Below are positions 34,017-46,075 of a stretch of DNA of 64,000 nt, one piece after another. Source of the DNA: Diplolepis rosae (taxonomy: Eukaryota; Arthropoda; Insecta; Hymenoptera; Diplolepididae). The translations under genes and the position numbers were made by a program. The stretch lies in the NCBI GenBank assembly GCA_030998225.1, contig JAPYXD010000604.1:10186001-10250000 (forward strand), read 5' to 3'. The notes under the pieces are model-generated. The model was not told where the DNA came from and did not search any database. It worked only from the letters and a program-made list of their open reading frames with translations. Each line of letters starts with the position of its first letter. Within the stretch, counting starts at the first letter, position 1.

Positions 34017-34262
34017 CTCTCTAAATCTGAGTCAGTTAAAATCTACTGATTATCAGTGAAATTTGACTGATTCAAATAGCTAAAAAGAGGTTACTGTAAA
34101 TCAGTCAAATTTTACTGATTACTTCAGTAAAAATCAACTGATTTAACAGTGAAAAATATTTTTCCCACTGATTCAATCAGTTAAAATTAACTAATTTGAC
34201 AGTGAAAAATATTTTTTTCACTGATGAATCAGTGAACATTTGACTGATTCAGATTTATAGTG
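34017..34262. mobile_element. AATCAGT-word MITE, copy 3
   Basis: Starts CTCTCTAAATCTGAGTCAGT and ends CTGATTCAGATTTATAG. The interior is words of the same family, including the shared AGCTAAAAAGAGGTTACTGT block. Confidence 0.7.
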
Positions 34263-35077
34263 TGGGATTCGAGCCCAAATCTTTCGAAGACATCTCAAAC
34301 TCAACTAATTAACTTAATTCTAAAGTTATCTTTTTTCGAACAAAATTTTCTGAGAATTCAGAAATTTAGTTTTTTTCAAATTAGTAACGATTTCAATTTA
34401 TGAATAATGTTTAATAATACTCGATTTTGAGATGGAGATAATTGGAAAAGAAAAAAAGACAAGTAGAAGAGAAATGAAAAATATAGAAAGCTTCTTATCG
34501 TTTTATCTTGATTCTAAAAAAGAACTCATTTTTCATTACTATTAGGTAGAGAAGTTTCATCAGTTTATTGCAATGTAGTATATTTCTTAGTTCCCGACAT
34601 TCCAGGAAAGCCGTCCAGTTATTATGTTCTCTCGTGATAACTTATTATTATTCCTTTCTTGCTTGACACGCGTGCTTTGCGAGCAAGCTTTCTCTTTTTC
34701 ATCGAGTCATACTTACTTTTTCTTTACTCAATTCACAGAAAAATAATATAGATTAATTGTGTTTCTTAGCTAAAATTTATTTATTATTACATTTTTATCG
34801 CATATGAGAAGGTATTAGATTTGTGTATTTGTCTAAAATCTTGTTTTATTACAAGTTATCACGTTTCATAAACCACCCATTCTGAAACTGCAAAATACAC
34901 AGAAAATTTAAAAAGCGAACTTTTTTGTAAAAGGCCTACAAATTTTTTTTCGAAAGTTTTTTTAATATAAAATGTATATTTTTTATTTTAGCTTAAAATA
35001 TACCTTTGAAATTAAAAAGTCCCATTTTTCTACTAAAATACACGAAAAGCATGAAAATGTCAACAGAAAATAGTATA

Positions 35078-35305
35078 TTTCGTATCAAGTGTGGAAAGGC
35101 GTATTTTAACGCAAGAGTGAGTCTTGGCCCGAGTCGCAACTCGCTCGCGCGTTAAAATATCTTCCGCACGTCATACGAACAATATTTTTTGTTTGCTGTA
35201 TACCGAAAGTTAGCCTTGTCGATGTCGTTTTGCGTGCGAAAAGTTTATTTTCCGCACACTTTAAATTTTACCGCACTAATGCGGGAAAATCACCTTTCCG
35301 CACGC
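35078..35305. repeat. CCGCACTA palindrome, longer copy
   Basis: Begins GTGTGGAAAGGCGTATTTTA with a GC-rich core (CGAGTCGCAACTCGCTCGCG). It then has the TTGTCGATGTCGTTTTGCG palindrome also seen at 33241 and 45639. Confidence 0.6.
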
Positions 35306-35605
35306 ATATTTAATGAGAATGTATTCTTCAAAATGGAAGTATCTTTAAGAAAATTAAATCCACATTTACAAAATTAAAAAATTGACTTCACTCATTTCAA
35401 TCACGAGAAATAAACTTGAATGTCCGCGAAAAACACATAAAACGAAGCATGATGGGGGCTGGGCAGATTTTTTTATACCTTTACATTTCATCTTCATTTA
35501 AATATTCGTTAAATCTGTAAAAAAAATAAATACTTTTGATTTTCTGGCCGAATGTTTTCATCACTGAATAATTCAAATATTTGATGTTATTCTTTTCACA
35601 GAAAA

Positions 35606-36150
35606 ATACCGTTATTTCGAACCACAATGAAAATGTAGTAATTCAGTGATTATATTTGAATCCTTCACAAATTTGATAAAAGAAGGGGTATTGTTCTCTA
35701 CTACAATATACAATAGCATTCCGAGGAAGCAACAAGTAGGCAACAGAGTTAATCATGAAAGGTTATCGATCCCGGTTCTTCTACACCAACATCATAAAAT
35801 ACTTTTATTTACATTCCATTATGTCTTGCAATAAAAATTATAACTTCTGGAATCGTATTTCGTCAGAGAATGAAATTCATAGAGTGATTCAAATTTGGAT
35901 AAATAAATTACATTACATGTGTTATAAGCTTGAAAATTCTCTATAAATGTTTAATGGACTTTAGAAACACGATGAACAAAAGATTTAAAATTGATTGCTT
36001 AGTTGAGAGTTGATAATTATATCAAAGGAGACCGACCAATTGACATAGTCGCAAACTGAATAAAGCTTTTCAGAAACTACAGAAATAGAACAGAAATTTT
36101 TTCGTTTTGGGTTGAAACCCATTTTTTTTCTTAATTATAAAATTATACTA
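35606..36150. other. AT-rich DNA without a recognised gene
   Basis: Only frames of about 62 codons (35646-35834, 35755-35946) with no supporting signals. Confidence 0.5.
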
Positions 36151-37157
36151 CACTGAGAGAAATCGGCTTTGGTTCCTGTGCACATAGCACATAAATTTTT
36201 TGTACAGTAGTTGCCTTGACCAAAAAAGTTGAGAGAAGCTACTACTTTTATAGTTATCATAACAGTAATTTGGACTTTTTTGTATATTCGGTTGTTGTGA
36301 CCAAAGTTGATGATTAGAATGAGCTTTATACGTACCCCAACGGTTAGTACACGTACATTTTCTTTATGTGTACTGCCAAGCTCCTTTGGTTACTACAACC
36401 GCAGCGTTCGCTGTTGCGCTAGACAAATCAAGTATAACTTTCATTTTTTACAACGAGGTAAGCCTGTCGTGACAACTATTAAAGTAGTTACTTCCAAAAA
36501 GATATGCAGCCTAAGTTGAATCCTGCCGATTCTCGTTCTCGATTCCTGGACTATATTTCACCGTGCCAAGCATCATCAGGTAAATAATTCTATTATAAAT
36601 ATAGTTTGACAATTCTTTCTAAATGATAAGCGATTTTGTTCGGGGACAATGCAATGCGTTCCAATGTTGCTGTCTCGTCGTATTTTGTCAAAACTATAGT
36701 CAGTCAAAAAAAGTTTATGGTGATGAAAAAAGTGACAATTTTTTAACTTAATCGACGAAAGTTATCATAAATATCATTATACCGGGTTATTTTTCTTAGA
36801 TCTTTTCGGTGAAACTTTATTTTCTCTAATCAAATTAAATTCGTATTTTGATAACTAAGAGAACCATACCTATAACCTGAAAAATAATTTTGGCTGGGTA
36901 TTTACTGTCCGTAGACTTAGTCATTTTAACTAAACTCTATGCGCGGCTTTACGATGGACTTTGGTTCCTATAACCGCAGCGCTATGGTATTTCAAGTACC
37001 AGAATCGTGGTCTCAGTAACGTTCCTTGCAGTTGGAGTAAACACTTTTCCAATGTATGACAGCCACTACCATGATTGTCATGAGAACTTTAAAATTTTTG
37101 TAAAGACGATTTTAACAAAAAAACTTTGGTCAGTGAAACCTAAAATTTCTCTCTGTG
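36151..37157. mobile_element. CACTGAGAGAAAT-ended element, about 1.0 kb
   Basis: TA then CACTGAGAGAAATCGGCTTTGG at 36151. The inverted end ATTTCTCTCTGTG finishes at 37157 before TA. The interior repeats CTTTGGTTnCTnnAACCGCAGCG-type words (near 36389 and 36960). The right end directly abuts the Tc1-like copy at 37158. No transposase frame. Confidence 0.6.
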
Positions 37158-37257
37158 TACCGGTCAGAATTGTGGGAGCACCTATTGTTCGATGGTTGCC
37201 TAAATTATCTTAATTTTAATTCTGTGAGTGATGAAATTTCTATTCCTAATAAATTAA

Positions 37258-38641
37258 GGTAGTTGTCGTGCCAAAAATCAGTCCCTGGAAAAAGAAGTTT
37301 TTCTATGATTTCAAGATTGGAAATTATATTATCAGCCGTGTCATATGTAAGGAAAGACACACTTTTTAAGGGGGTCCACCTGTGTAAAATTTTCGAAAAA
37401 TCGATTTTTTTTGTTGACATTTTTTGCATCTTTAAGATATGACTAATGATGTCCTTAAGCAATTTTCATGAATTCAACTTAATTGCAGATTAAATGTGAG
37501 TATACAATACAAAGTTCTGTTGTGTTTCCAAACTTTAAACGCGTTTTTCTAGAAACCATGTTTTTGAAATTTGTGGGCAGGATTGAAAAAAATCTACTTA
37601 ACAGATTGACTTGAAATTTTAACTGACTCATTTATAGAGATAACTGAAGGTACCCACGTAGCGGTTTTTTTAAATCTTTTTTTTTTTTAATTTTACAGCA
37701 TATATTATATCGAAAAAAGCATGAAAATGATTAATTTTTATGAAAAGTACTGCCATTTCTTCAATTTTTAAAATTTCGTCAAAATGCTACGTCAGTACCT
37801 CGACAACATAAACAGAAATAATATTTTTTTTACTTTTTGTGTTTTAGATAACTGGTTTGAGCGGAATCTTGCCCACAATTTCGGTATTCCATTTTGAAGG
37901 GGTCACTTTCAATGCCCTTAATGAATACAAGCCTTCGGATTACACTATTGGAAAAATGTACTATTATAATAAAACCACAAACCTTCAAAATAACGTTAAA
38001 CTTATTCTCATTTTTAAATTAGTTCTCCTAACAAACATTCTCGAAAAAGCGTTCGAAATACCGCCCTCACACAGGTGGACCCCCTTAATGAAAAAATTTA
38101 AAAATAACGAAAAATAATTTTTTAATAATGTTTTTTGTAATAGGATTTTTCCTTACTATCGCTTCTTACCAATTTTTTGAAAATGATTGAAGTTTCTTAA
38201 ATCATAGCTTAATTTTTCGGGGAAAATATTCTCTACAACTTAACCGTTTCCAATTTTTGAAAATGAATCAATTATTATCAAATACAGCAATTTGTTTATA
38301 AAAATTTTGTTTTGGAAAATTGATTTTTAATGATTTCAGCCATTAAAGAATTTATTTTCAAAAATTGGAAACGGTTAAGTTGTAGAGAATATTTTCCCCG
38401 AAAAAATAAGCTATGATTTAAGAAACTTCAATCATTTTCAAAAAATTGGTAAGAAGCGATAGTAAGGAAAAATCCTATTACAAAAAACATTTTTAAAAAA
38501 TTATTTTTCGTAATTTTTAAATTTTTTCATTAAAAAGAGTGTCTTTCCTTACATATGACACGGCTTATGATATAATTTCCAGTCTTGAAATCATAGAAAA
38601 ACTTCTTTTTCCAGAGACTGATTTTTGGCACGATAACTACC
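37258..38641. mobile_element. TTAA-flanked palindromic element, GGTAGTTG family, copy B, itself interrupted
   Basis: TTAA (37254-37257), GGTAGTTGTCGTGCC...GGCACGATAACTACC, TTAA (38642-38645). Same family as 25420 and 44909. The 37380-38084 element sits inside it. The flanking host sequence without the insert is seen in the Tc1-like copy 1. Confidence 0.8.
37380..38084. mobile_element. TTAA-flanked palindromic element, GGGGGTCCACC family
   Basis: TTAA (37376-37379) then GGGGGTCCACCTGTGTAAAA. The inverse ACACAGGTGGACCCCC ends at 38084 before TTAA. The uninterrupted site is visible at 45005-45030 in another GGTAGTTG copy, confirming a TTAA target. The interior resembles the GGGGGTCTTCTACC element at 24870 in layout. 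Confidence 0.8.
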
Positions 38642-39350
38642 TTAAAAGCCATCCAAATTATCTTTAAAATGAGTCCAGAATGAAGTCGTTTCATTAAATT
38701 TTGAAGAAGTTGTTGAAAAAAAAGTCCAAATTTCAATGTTTTCAATGTTTTAAAGCTAAGATTCTACATAATCGCAGTAAATTTTCAATATGAATGTATA
38801 ATTTTTTTCTTGCATAATGCAAAGAGCTAAAATTGTAATGAAAAAGTAGGGAAAATTTGAAAACATTTCATCTGTAGGTAAATCACAATGAAGATTATAT
38901 GAATATATATTTTAAGGGCATTCTATAGAAATTTCATGATTATATGTTTTATATATCTTATAAAAAGTTTTTTCTTAGCAAAAGCAATATTGTAATTTTT
39001 TCAACTTTTTTATTTGAACTTTAACCTCGTGCACTATGTAAGAAAAAAATTACAAATTAATGCTAATAGTTTGGTTCGATTTCGTAGAAATTTAGCTTCA
39101 AAATTAGTCCAAGAACATTAAAAAATGTTCATTATTTCGAAAGTTGTTTAAAATTTAAGAAATCATTGAGATCTTGACTATTTCTGCATTAATTTCTTTA
39201 AAATTTAACAAAACGACTGCATGCTGGACTCATTTTATAAGGAATTTTGATAGCTTTGAATTTAATTAAGAGAACAAATTTTTTCACTCGCATAATTCAA
39301 ATTAAGATAATTTAAGCAATTATCGAAAAACAGGTGGTCCCACAATTTTT

Positions 39351-42300
39351 ACGTGTAAAACAAAAGCATAATACACTAAATTAATGTTATTGATTACCTA
39401 AACAATTTCAATTTGTGATATTTCATTCTAAAGTTTGCATTCAGTTTTTTTTCAAATTAGTTTCGATTACAATTTACGAATCATTTTTGATAATAATTTA
39501 AAATAATTAAACAATTTTATAAAATATTTTTCTGAAAGTTTTGAAAATACAACAGAAGATGATTAAGAACGTCTGTTAATTACAGTTAACTGTAATTATC
39601 GATAAGTGTCTAATTTCTTTTGGAATTTTTACTGAAAAGAAATTAGCAGGTGTACTTTATTGTCTTTTATTACGCTTTGCAAATTTTCAAAGGGATATTT
39701 TGTAAATTAAAAAACTTATCTTAGTTGAACAAAATAATGTATAATTTAGTCACGTGATCCGATTGATTCATGGCCTTGAGGTCGAAATTATTTTTGTTAA
39801 TTACAAGTTATTTGACATTTCATATTTTTTGCAGTATGACTATAACTAATCTTAATTTTATTCAAGCTCGGGAAAATTCTATTAAAATAATTTTTTAAAA
39901 ACTACACACTCTATAAAATTTGTTTATTTGAAAAATTCCAATACAAATTATCCCAAAAAATAAATAAGTCGAAAGCGTATATTGTTCCACAGAAAGATTT
40001 CAAATTCTTCAAAAAATAACTTATAATATTGTAAAGAATATTTTTTAAAAAAAGCTATAATTTATGAAAATCCAATAATTTTTTAAAAATCCGTAAGAGA
40101 CGACAGTGAGGAAAAATTTCTATTACAAGAAACATTGTAAAAAGTATTATTTTTCGTAAGTTTAAAATTTTGTTTGTAAAAAATAATGTTTTTTCTTATA
40201 AGACACGATTGATAATATAATCTAAAGATTTAAATATATTATTGCTTTTTTCAAAGTGTATTGCAATTAATTTTTATCTCATTCTTCCCGCTTCTATGAA
40301 TTGTTATTTACTTTGAGATTCAAGTTTTCTACTGCGGCTTTTTGAAAAAAAGAACCGAATCGTGATAAGAAGAGTTTTGTGACGACTGTAAGATAGAATG
40401 ATAGTTGCTTTACGAGAATCCGCTCAGATGATATATTTAATTTAACTCCAGGTCGTATCTAGTTGGGAAACGTCCGTTTCTTGATGCTCTCGAGAAGGAA
40501 AAATGTGAAAACTTTTGTTCATCGAGTTTCCGTACGTCCTGTTGCTTTGCGAAATTAGTAAGTAAATGATCGACCTCTTTCCAGGCATAATTCGTTTTTA
40601 TCGTAAAAGCACAGCGCGACAAGAAAGTAGCACAATGGTAAAAAAAAGGGAAAAATATAAATTCTTGAAATATTACTTGTCCTCTTCAAAGAACACTTAC
40701 TTTATTAAACGTTATAAATTAAGTTTTCTCCTACTCTGAACATAAAATTCAGACCTTTTCTTGACTAGAATATTACACGTGTGATTGGTTTTTTTTATGT
40801 TAATAAAATATTTGTTTCCATGTGCCATAATTTGTTGATATTAAAGTTTTCTCAGCGACTAGTTTTCCTTAAATGAAGGAGAAAATAATTTATTGACCCC
40901 AGGGTGCGATTATTTATCGTTGAAATCTGTATTGGGGTGTGTCTGCTATTCGCAGCGACTAATTTTTTTCACGTGCACTTTAGCCAAGAATTATGTCGAA
41001 CGGCTGTTTCATAAAAAGGGAAAACCCTTGTTACCCTGTGACCCCACTGCAAAAGTTAAAGTTCACAAAATCATAATCTGCAAGTTTCAGACATTGTCAA
41101 CAAAATTACCTAGTTCCTATTTTCACATGACGCTAATTTTCTGTTCTTCAAGGGGTTTCATCACCTTTGCATTTTCAAAAAATAATTTTTTCTTATTGCA
41201 TAAAAAGGCCCTTTAGGTTCCTAAGAATAATGCCCATTAGATTTTTCGTGAGGGCGGGGCTTATCAAAATTATAGTACTTTTTTACGTTATTAAACTTTA
41301 AACGCGTTTTTCTCGAAATTCACTTTTTCAAATTGACAAGACACGCCAATTCAACATTTTTCAAGCATTTGACACGAATCCTGTTTTAAATAATGGATTA
41401 TTTAATTATCTGGTGGATTACCTGTGATTTTTGAGATTGGTTGAAAATTGTTTATTTGTTTAACAAATTGAGGTCGCTTTTTTGGGCGAAAATTGAGTGC
41501 TACATTTTAATGCTCACCATTTTTGCAAAAATGAATATTTTTTTATAATCTTGGGTATTTCACTGGGCCATCTTATAAATATTAGGAAAAAATTTGTTTT
41601 TTTGGTCTAGATGCGAATTTCAATTTTTAGAATTTCTTGCTGTAAGCGCGTTTTTCTCAAAACGATCTTTTTTCATTAGGGGTAAAAAATAAAAAAAATA
41701 ACGAATCGATTTTTCTCCAAATTTGATACAATGTTCTACACATTAGTAGCTCCAGTTCGTAGTGAAATTATAATATTATGCTAATAATTTATATTTGTTT
41801 ATTAATTATAAAGCAAACAAAAATAGTGATTATTCGACATTTTTGTTTAACTCTAAAAAAATAATTTATTTTTATTTTAAATAGATAAATTCGTTACAAG
41901 CTATGGAAAAATCTTTTCTGATTATTAATCCATTCTATTTTTTTTATTTTGGATACACCAATCCAGAATTATTACCAACGCCAATAGTAGTGAAATTTTC
42001 AAGGACCTTTGTTCAACCCATATTTATAAAATTCTTGAATATTAGAATTTCATTATTCTTATATATTTCTATTTTCTATAAATACCATTCTTTATAGGAA
42101 AGAAATTAAATTATAAGCAATTATCTTTATATAAAAGAAAAATTGCTAAAAAGATATCTATTTTCCTGCCCCTCACAGTAGAATATCCCATTGATTTAAT
42201 AAATTTACTGTTTGCTAAATCTCTTAATTGGAATGGAAATTAAAATTGAGGATTGTTGTAAATCTTGTCATTTGTTTTGAGTATTTTCCATGTACCTCGA

Positions 42301-43110
42301 TGATATTACAGTAGGTAAATTTTTCATCAGCTTAAGTAGAATTTGAATACATGAAAGCCGAGTTGCAAATAACAACACTTGGCAATTTTTCGTTTCAAAC
42401 GTAACAATGGAAATGAAAGCATATTACTAAATGGCTAGTTTGGTCACTTGAATTTTGGTCCAGTGTGCGAATACAGGTTTATTATACAGACATAGTTGGC
42501 CCAATTGTTTTTTTTTACGTGAATGCAATTATTCGAATGTTCCCAGCACAACTTCACGAGTGCATTGTGCTTCTGTTTCGCGAATACGACTAAAACCGAT
42601 GAATTCTGTAATCGAGAGAATTAATCAAATTTAAAACTGTTTGCTTTCCCCTGAAATCTGATATCTCGAATTGACAGTATAAAAAAACGCACCTCTGATG
42701 CTGGAAGATAGGAATCAAATTACCTATCAATTCATTTATCACTTTCTAAAAACATTTCCAGACCGTTATTATCTAAAATTGTTTAAAATACTCGTATTGT
42801 ATCAAACGCAAATCATAATTTGTATTTTGATACTAAAATTTGAGAATCTAATTTCTCGCATTCGAACTATAATTTATTCATTCCGTATTTCCATACGCGA
42901 ATTTGAAATATTAATATTGTTGCACCGTTAAACTAAATCACGGATCTCGGATGCAATTCTATTTTTGAAAATTGTCAGGCTGCATGAAATTCAAATATTG
43001 ATTGCAAATTACAAATGTACTATAATGTTTGATTATTATTTGTTTCAGGTTGAAAACGGATTTGAAAAGTGCGTTCTAGAGATAGGAGTAAAATAGTAAA
43101 AAGTGGATAT
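39351..43110. other. AT-rich DNA without a recognised gene
   Basis: About 3.8 kb. The longest frame is 107 codons (40893-41216 plus), without splice or promoter support. Short fragments around 40070-40220 resemble the TTAA element interiors (ACGACAGTGAGGAAAAATTTC, CTATTACAAGAAACATTG), so decayed copies are present. Confidence 0.5.
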
Positions 43111-43123
43111 ATATATGTATAGA

Positions 43124-43146
43124 ATGCGAGAGGCATGCTCTCGCAT
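43124..43146. repeat. Perfect 9-bp inverted repeat
   Basis: ATGCGAGAG, five-base loop GCATG, CTCTCGCAT. It stands at the start of a less AT-rich patch that runs to about 43385. Confidence 0.6.
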
Positions 43147-43306
43147 CAAATTAAGGAGCCGGGTGGCTCGCATTTTTTCACGAAACAATGACAAAATCCC
43201 GAAATGTGAGGTGCATTATACTGGCTCGCAATAAAAAGGCGCAGCCATTTGAGAACTACTGCTATGCCTTTTTATGCATCCTATCAGGACTAAAGGCCTA
43301 ACCCAG

Positions 43307-43382
43307 GTTTTCTCCCATCCAGACTTAGAAGACAAAAGCCGCCAGGATGTTGCCCACCAACGTGATGTCCTTCATGAAAAAG
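43307..43382. CDS. Possible short coding fragment, strand uncertain
   Basis: A GC-richer 76-base patch. On the plus strand it is bounded by CCTAACCCAG before and GTAATT after, and is open as QVFSHPDLEDKSRQDVAHQR and further. On the minus strand it reads as a hydrophobic, GC3-rich peptide (MKDITLVGNILAAFVF) ending in a stop near 43327. That is reminiscent of the tail of a small membrane protein, with a possible AG acceptor before GACATC. I cannot choose between an exon on either strand and a decayed fragment, and the family is not recognised. Confidence 0.25.
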
Positions 43383-43859
43383 GTAATTTGGTCAGAGTTC
43401 TATTAGCTTTCTTAAAAGTTATTATGTTCCTCATAGAAATCAAATAAATTTTTATCATTTTTTTGATCGTACAATCTGTACAAATATATAAATCAAAAAA
43501 TCAACAATCAAAAAAATAAATAGAAAAGTCAAACAATTGTTAAAAAATCAATTTTTGTTTTGGGAGATTTTAAATATTTTTATGAATTTTCTGAAAATTT
43601 AAGAAAAAAGTGAATAAGGTGAAAAATTGTTAAATAAAATTTTTGATTTAAATACACTTATGATAATGTTATTAATTTATATCAATTAAATACGATACTT
43701 TGTTTTTTAAAAACAATTTGGATCAAATTTTCTTAATTATATTCATAAGTGTGAAAATCGTTTGTCACGATAATTTTTGACAATTTTGTAAAATCTAAAA
43801 CAAACAATTGAATGAAAACTATAAATCTTATCGGAAAATTTTTTAAATAAAAATTTGTA

Positions 43860-45640
43860 GACTTTACAAAAAGTTCAGTTCTCCGTGTACTTCCTTATAA
43901 CTAATTAATAAGTAAATTTTAATAATTCATACTGAAATTTTGCATTCTCGCTAATAAATCAGTATATCAACATTCTGTAACTTTCTAATAATTTACAAGA
44001 TTGAAAAAAAATCTATTTTCTTTCAAATATCTAAAAAAGCAAAACAATTCGTAGACTGATTTTAAGCAAACGTTTTATTATATTAACGCTTATTTTGTAT
44101 CTCACATATGTTGGTTAAAGAGTGGAATTTTTTATTTTCAATATCTAACTTCAAAACATAAAATATATATCTTGTGAAAAAATGTCCTACTGAGGAATTG
44201 TAAACGTCATTTAAGCAAATAATTTTTCATTACAATGTTTTTTTCGTATGCCATATTTTGTTTAATAATGCAATTATTTATTTTTAATCGCAGTTTTTGT
44301 AATTAAAACAAAAAATATACGTTTTATCAGCAACTATCTCAGACAAATTTGTAGATCTTATTAAAATGAAGAATTTTGCAAACTTACGTTTTTTTCGTAT
44401 TTAACATATTATTGTTAAAAAATTGAATTTTGGATTTTCAATAGTATTTTTTTTATTAAAAAGCAATATATACATCTTATGGAAAAATGTTGCGATTCAA
44501 ATGTGTAGATCTTCATGTAGTACACATTTTTGTATCATAACTTTCTTTCGTATTTCATATAAGTTAACTGAAAAATGGAATTTAGGTATTGACTTTTTTC
44601 AAGTTTTAACATACTATAACTTTCTTAATTTTACCATAATCGAAATATGTTATAAGGGTAATTAGTAGAGATTTATGAGAACTGACAGAAACCAGTATTG
44701 GAATTTTGGATTTTTTCATAAAGTTTTTTTTTAAAACACAAAAAATGCTCCTATTTTGAAACTTTTTGTCAGTTGTGTCTGGTTAACGAACTTGTTCTTA
44801 CATTTTAGGCTCTGATAAAGTATGCCAAAGTTCAATGCAATCCGATAATTCAATCCAAAGTTATCGCGTCCACAGACACTTTCATAAAAACCATTTTTTC
44901 TGACTTAAGGTAGTTGTTGCGCCAAAAATCAGTCTCTGGAAAAAGAAGTTTTTCTATGATTTCAAGACTGGTAATTATATCATCAGCCGTGTCATATGTA
45001 AGGAAAGACACTCTTTTTAATAAAAAAAATTTAAAAATTATGAAAAATGATATTTTAATAATGTTTTTTGTAATAGGATATTTCCTTATTATCGCTCCAT
45101 ACCAAATTTTCAAAAATGGTGCGATTCTGATAAATCATGAATCATTTTGTTAGGAAAAGGATTCTCTACAACTTTACCGTTTCCGATTTTTGAAAATAAA
45201 TTCTTTAATGGTTGAAATCATCAAAAAACAATTTTCCAAAACGAAATTTTTATAAACAAATTGCTGAATTTGATAATAATTGATTCTTCCTAAAAAAATG
45301 ATTCATGATTTATCAGAATCGCACCATTTTTGAAAATTTGGTATGGAGCGATAATAAGGAAATATCCTATTACAAAAAACATTATTAAAATATTATTTTT
45401 CGTAAGTTTAAAATTTTTTTTATTAAAAAGAGTGTCTTTCCTTAAATATGACATGGCTGATGATATAATTACCAGTCTTGAAATCATAGAAAAACTTCTT
45501 TTTCCAGAGACTGATTTTTGGCGCGACAACTACCTTAAAGGTTCTCAAAACATAAATATTTGATGAAAATTTCGTAAGTCATTGTACACATAAAACTAAT
45601 AACTTCTCATTGATGATAAGAATGTAAAAATGTATTTTTG
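43860..45640. repeat. Dispersed repeat family I, copy 1 (interrupted by a TTAA element)
   Basis: Matches 59290-60280 along its length. The best-preserved part is GGTTAACGAACTTGTnCTTAC...ACACTTTCnTAAAAACCATT. Copy 1 carries the 44909-45534 element between TTTTCTGAC and GGTTCTCAAAAC, where copy 2 is uninterrupted. Type of element unknown; no coding capacity seen. Confidence 0.65.
44909..45534. mobile_element. TTAA-flanked palindromic element, GGTAGTTGTTGCGCC family, copy C
   Basis: TTAA (44905-44908) and TTAA (45535-45538) flank GGTAGTTG...CAACTACC with arms of about 300 bases. Each arm is open in the antisense of the other, which is why near-identical frames of about 79 codons appear on both strands. 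They are a by-product of the palindrome and not genes. Confidence 0.85.
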
Positions 45641-46075
45641 TCCGCCGTATACCGAAAGTTAACCTTGTCGGTGTCGTTTTGGTTGCGGGAAGTTTATTTT
45701 CCCGCACTAATGCGGTACATTTTAGTGTACAGAAAATTAAAAAAAAATTAAGATTTCACCGCACTAGTGCGGGAAAATCAACTTCCCGCACGCAAAAAGA
45801 CACCGACTCAGATAACTTTTGGTATACAGCAAACAAAAAATACTTCTTTCTGCACTTGATACGAAATAGTGTATTGTGCAACTAGGGAAAAAAAAGTTTA
45901 TTTTGCGAGTGTGAAGTTTGATGCCTGAGCAAAGCGAGGGTAACAACGACACGAGTAAAATTAATGTTTTTCCCATGTTGAACACTATTTTTTTCTATTA
46001 GGGGGTCAAAAAATAGATTTATTTGTCCCGCACGGGGCAATAAAATCCACTTTATGACCTGCTATTAGAATATAT
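45639..46075. repeat. CCGCACTA palindrome plus downstream GAGCAAAGCGAGGG block, copy 1
   Basis: GTATACCGAAAGTTAACC...GGTGTCGTTTT and its inverse enclose CCGCACTAGTGCGGGAAAA. It is followed by AACTAGGGAAAAAAAAGTTT and GAGCAAAGCGAGGGTAACAA, which recur at 46780-46977. Confidence 0.6.

Larger units (their letters stand above)
31789..35605. mobile_element. Large element with 220-bp inverted arms 3.2 kb apart
   Basis: Positions 31902-32133 reappear inverted at 35385-35604. Examples are TTCGGCCAGAAAATCAAAAG and CCCCCATCATGCTTCGTTTT, each with its reverse. Just inside or outside the arms lie CCGCACTAATGCGG palindromes (31789-31902, 33241-33412, 35078-35305). The left arm holds a 69-codon plus frame (31924-32133), largely preserved in the inverted arm. 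This may be one large foldback transposon or two insertions of one repeat in opposite orientation. It also contains an AATCAGT MITE at 34017. Confidence 0.5.
37158..39350. mobile_element. Tc1/mariner-like non-autonomous element, copy 2, with nested insertions
   Basis: CCGGTCAGAATTGTGGGAGC at the left and CAGGTGGTCCCACAATT at the right match copy 1 (1002-13098). Its interior after 38645 (AAAGCCATCCAAATTATC...) matches 12350-13080. A TTAA element at 37258-38641 interrupts it, and copy 1 shows the uninterrupted sequence. Confidence 0.75.

Noticed and set aside
40893..41216. 107-codon plus ORF
   Set aside because: No splice, promoter or conservation clue, and the composition is only slightly better than chance.
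44850..45563. Pairs of near-identical about 79-codon ORFs on both strands (also 25319-25534)
   Set aside because: By-products of the arms of a palindromic TTAA element.
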